A stretch of DNA of 64,000 nt. It comes from Clostridia bacterium. Lineage in GTDB: Bacteria > Bacillota > Clostridia > UBA1381. The notes beneath the pieces were generated by a model. It was not told the DNA's origin. It saw only the letters and a list, made by a program, of their open reading frames with translations, and did not search any database. Where the stretch lies: NCBI GenBank assembly GCA_900751885.1, contig CAADTH010000064.1:310001-374000 (forward strand). Direction: 5' to 3'. The position numbers and the translations under genes are program-made. Shown piece after piece: positions 62,805 to 64,000 of this stretch; within the stretch, counting starts at the first letter, position 1, and each line of letters begins with the position of its first letter.

Positions 62805-63086
62805 CTTTCCATCAACTTTGTGAGAATAGATGACGTAGTAGCACATAAAATTCCATTAAGTTCATTAAGCAGGCAAGTTTGATTCGATAGGTATTATCTG
62901 TCTCTCGACGAATGTAAGCGCACTTATTCTATCTTCTATAGCAAAGAATACTTCTGTCGAGCCAAGATTGTATTAAAATTATAATAAAAAAGACCGGGAG
63001 TTCTCTGTGAACAGAACCAGTTTGAAGGTACCTGTGTTTTCTTTACTGTATTTTGGCTAACTCCTATTAGAGTATCCGAACTAAAA

Positions 63087-63130
63087 AAGTATCCTTATAG
63101 TATGTAAGATACTTGTAAGGATTTTTTGCA
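63087..63130 (+). repeat. Third, diverged copy of the boundary hairpin
   Basis: ATCCTTATAGTATGTAAGAT then ACTTGTAAGGATTTTTT lines up with the other two copies over ~38 bases, and keeps the stem. Confidence 0.55.
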
Positions 63131-63246
63131 TAAAATCCGTTAAATCTCCGTCTCTATAACTTGTAACATCTTCCTTCATGTGATAAAATAAAAGTATACA
63201 TTTTTTATATCGTATATTGCAGAAAAATTTTAAGGGGATTATCATT

Positions 63247-64000
63247 ATGCGCATTTTTCAAAAAATACTTTGTACTATTATTTGTGTCAGTATTACACTC
63301 TCTTGTATACCCGTATTTGCAGGTGGAAAGCTACCATTGGGTGATATTGACGGCGATGGTGCTATTACAGCATATGACGCCATGCTGCTAAAGGGATATT
63401 TGATTGGAAGAAATAATTTAGAAGAAGACTTCTATCGTCGCGCCGATTTGAATCGGGATGCTTCTGTCACTGTGACTGATTTAGCACTTTTTATGAAGCT
63501 TCCTCCTTTTTCACCACCCCCTACACCAACTCCGACACCAACTCCGACACCAACCCCGACTCCGACACCAACGCCAACCCCGACGCCGACACCAACGCCA
63601 ACTCCGACGCCAACCCCGACTCCGACGCCAACCCCGACACCAACGCCAACACCAACGCCAACCCCGACTCCGACGCCAACCCCGACACCAACGCCAACTC
63701 CGACGCCAACCCCGACACCAACGCCAACTCCAACTCCGACGCCGACCCCGACTCCGACGCCAACCCCGACTCCGACGCCAACCCCGACTCCGACGCCAAC
63801 TCCGACGCCGACGCCACCCCTTGATAAAACAACACCTTCCGCTACTATCACAAACGTGACAGACAGTGAAGCTGATTCTACCTTAACTGTATCCTTTTCT
63901 GTTTCAGACCCAGATAACGCCCTCACCTCTGCATTATCTGTGGTGCTAAAGGATACAAGCGGTACGGTAATTACGTCAAAAAGCATCAGTGTGCAGGATG
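63247..64000 (+). CDS. Secreted dockerin protein with Thr-Pro linker, 5' part
   Basis: 251 codons visible, running off the right edge in frame. Signal peptide 1-26 (RIFQKILCTIICVSITLSCI...VFA). Type I dockerin at ~30-90 with two calcium loops: GDIDGDGAITAYDAMLLKGY and ADLNRDASVTVTDLALFMKL. Then about 100 residues of almost pure Thr-Pro (63520-63819), then a beta-sandwich-like domain (SATITNVTDSEADSTLTVSF). AAGGGG lies about 9 bases before ATG. Dockerins plug into cohesins, so it may join a cellulosome-like or surface complex. An N-terminal dockerin is less usual than a C-terminal one. Confidence 0.88.
   Translation, partial: MRIFQKILCTIICVSITLSCIPVFAGGKLPLGDIDGDGAITAYDAMLLKGYLIGRNNLEEDFYRRADLNRDASVTVTDLALFMKLPPFSPPPTPTPTPTPTPTPTPTPTPTPTPTPTPTPTPTPTPTPTPTPTPTPTPTPTPTPTPTPTPTPTPTPTPTPTPTPTPTPTPTPTPTPTPTPTPTPTPTPTPPLDKTTPSATITNVTDSEADSTLTVSFSVSDPDNALTSALSVVLKDTSGTVITSKSISVQD

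Larger units (their letters stand above)
62659..63246. other. Right-end region of the element
   Basis: 588 bases with no intact gene. It holds two boundary-type repeats (62740-62804, 63087-63130), copy 2 of the 40-base repeat, and an imperfect inverted repeat with CTCGAC/GTCGAG arms (~62905-62965). On the minus strand, the first repeat leads into LMERERRA then stop, like the last residues of a recombinase gene. It looks like layered remains of several insertions. Confidence 0.5.

Noticed and set aside
62800..62980. Minus-strand frames resembling a recombinase C-terminus or another small protein
   Set aside because: Several frames look partly protein-like but each is broken by stops within 35 codons; treated as remnants only.
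63520..63819. Short-period repeat that might be taken for a CRISPR array
   Set aside because: There are no spacers; the repeat is a coding Thr-Pro microsatellite. No cas genes and no CRISPR-like array anywhere in the window.
63432..63986. Minus-strand open frame of Gly-Val repeats, and similar Ser/Glu/Leu frame at 63521-63835
   Set aside because: These are the antisense of the Thr-Pro repeat in the dockerin gene. The plus strand has signal peptide, ribosome binding site and a folded domain on each side.

Overview
The window looks like the chromosome of a Gram-positive Clostridia bacterium, most likely a member or close relative of Lachnospiraceae. The reasons are the nusB / ftsEX / rplU-rpmA-obg gene orders, a nadD-yqeK fusion, DUF1015 and DUF4173 proteins, a gatCAB operon, manganese-catalase and BspA-type surface proteins, strong AGGAGG ribosome binding sites, and clean TTGACA-17-TATAAT promoters. 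Plant-polysaccharide genes (GH28, GH2 beta-glucuronidase, GH2 beta-galactosidase, GH115 and a dockerin protein) suggest a fibre-degrading gut or rumen lifestyle. No species is claimed.

Layout. 1-15.3 kb holds housekeeping genes: a TsaD-like fragment, nusB, a serine hydrolase, the division and cell-wall cluster ftsE-ftsX-M23 hydrolase-S41 protease, a PucR/CdaR-type regulator, tRNA-Leu, superoxide dismutase, and the ribosome-linked operon rplU-rpmA-obg-yhbY-nadD/yqeK-rsfS-leuS. 15.4-21 kb holds DUF1015, a small YtxH-like protein, hisH-hisF, and a pair of paralogous single-pass membrane proteins with degenerate repeats. 21-33.7 kb is a carbohydrate and surface region: AraC regulator, GH28, beta-glucuronidase, a lone phage-fibre-like protein with a G2 self-cleaving domain, a SLATT/DUF4231 protein, a nucleotidyltransferase, a large beta-galactosidase and DUF4173. 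33.7-49 kb holds gatCAB, a PTS IICB transporter, a manganese catalase pair, an acn-icd-gntR operon with a clear FadR-type operator, a BspA-like LRR protein, rluB, a D-Ala-D-Ala carboxypeptidase and tRNA-Pro.

49.08-62.8 kb is an integrated genetic element next to tRNA-Pro, bounded by imperfect ~65-bp direct repeats. Its own replication and integration genes are broken. The large serine recombinase has lost its catalytic N-terminus, and a CRESS-type (circovirus/geminivirus-like) HUH Rep is cut just before the helicase domain. Between the two stumps sits an A+T-rich module with an AraC regulator and a GH115 alpha-glucuronidase. A 14-bp-stem hairpin beside rep carries TATTAC in its loop, as in CRESS-DNA origins. 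Past the backbone lie an XRE regulator, a SLOG-fold protein, and an A+T-rich cassette that reads like an uncharacterised defence system: a UPF1-like helicase fused to a DUF2726 nuclease, an HNH endonuclease, and a DUF4062 protein. The window ends inside a secreted dockerin protein with a ~100-residue Thr-Pro linker.

The candidates most likely to be new are the helicase-nuclease/HNH/DUF4062 cassette, the CRESS-like rep-origin pair with its domesticating insertion, and the short ORF with competing hairpins at 55.5 kb.
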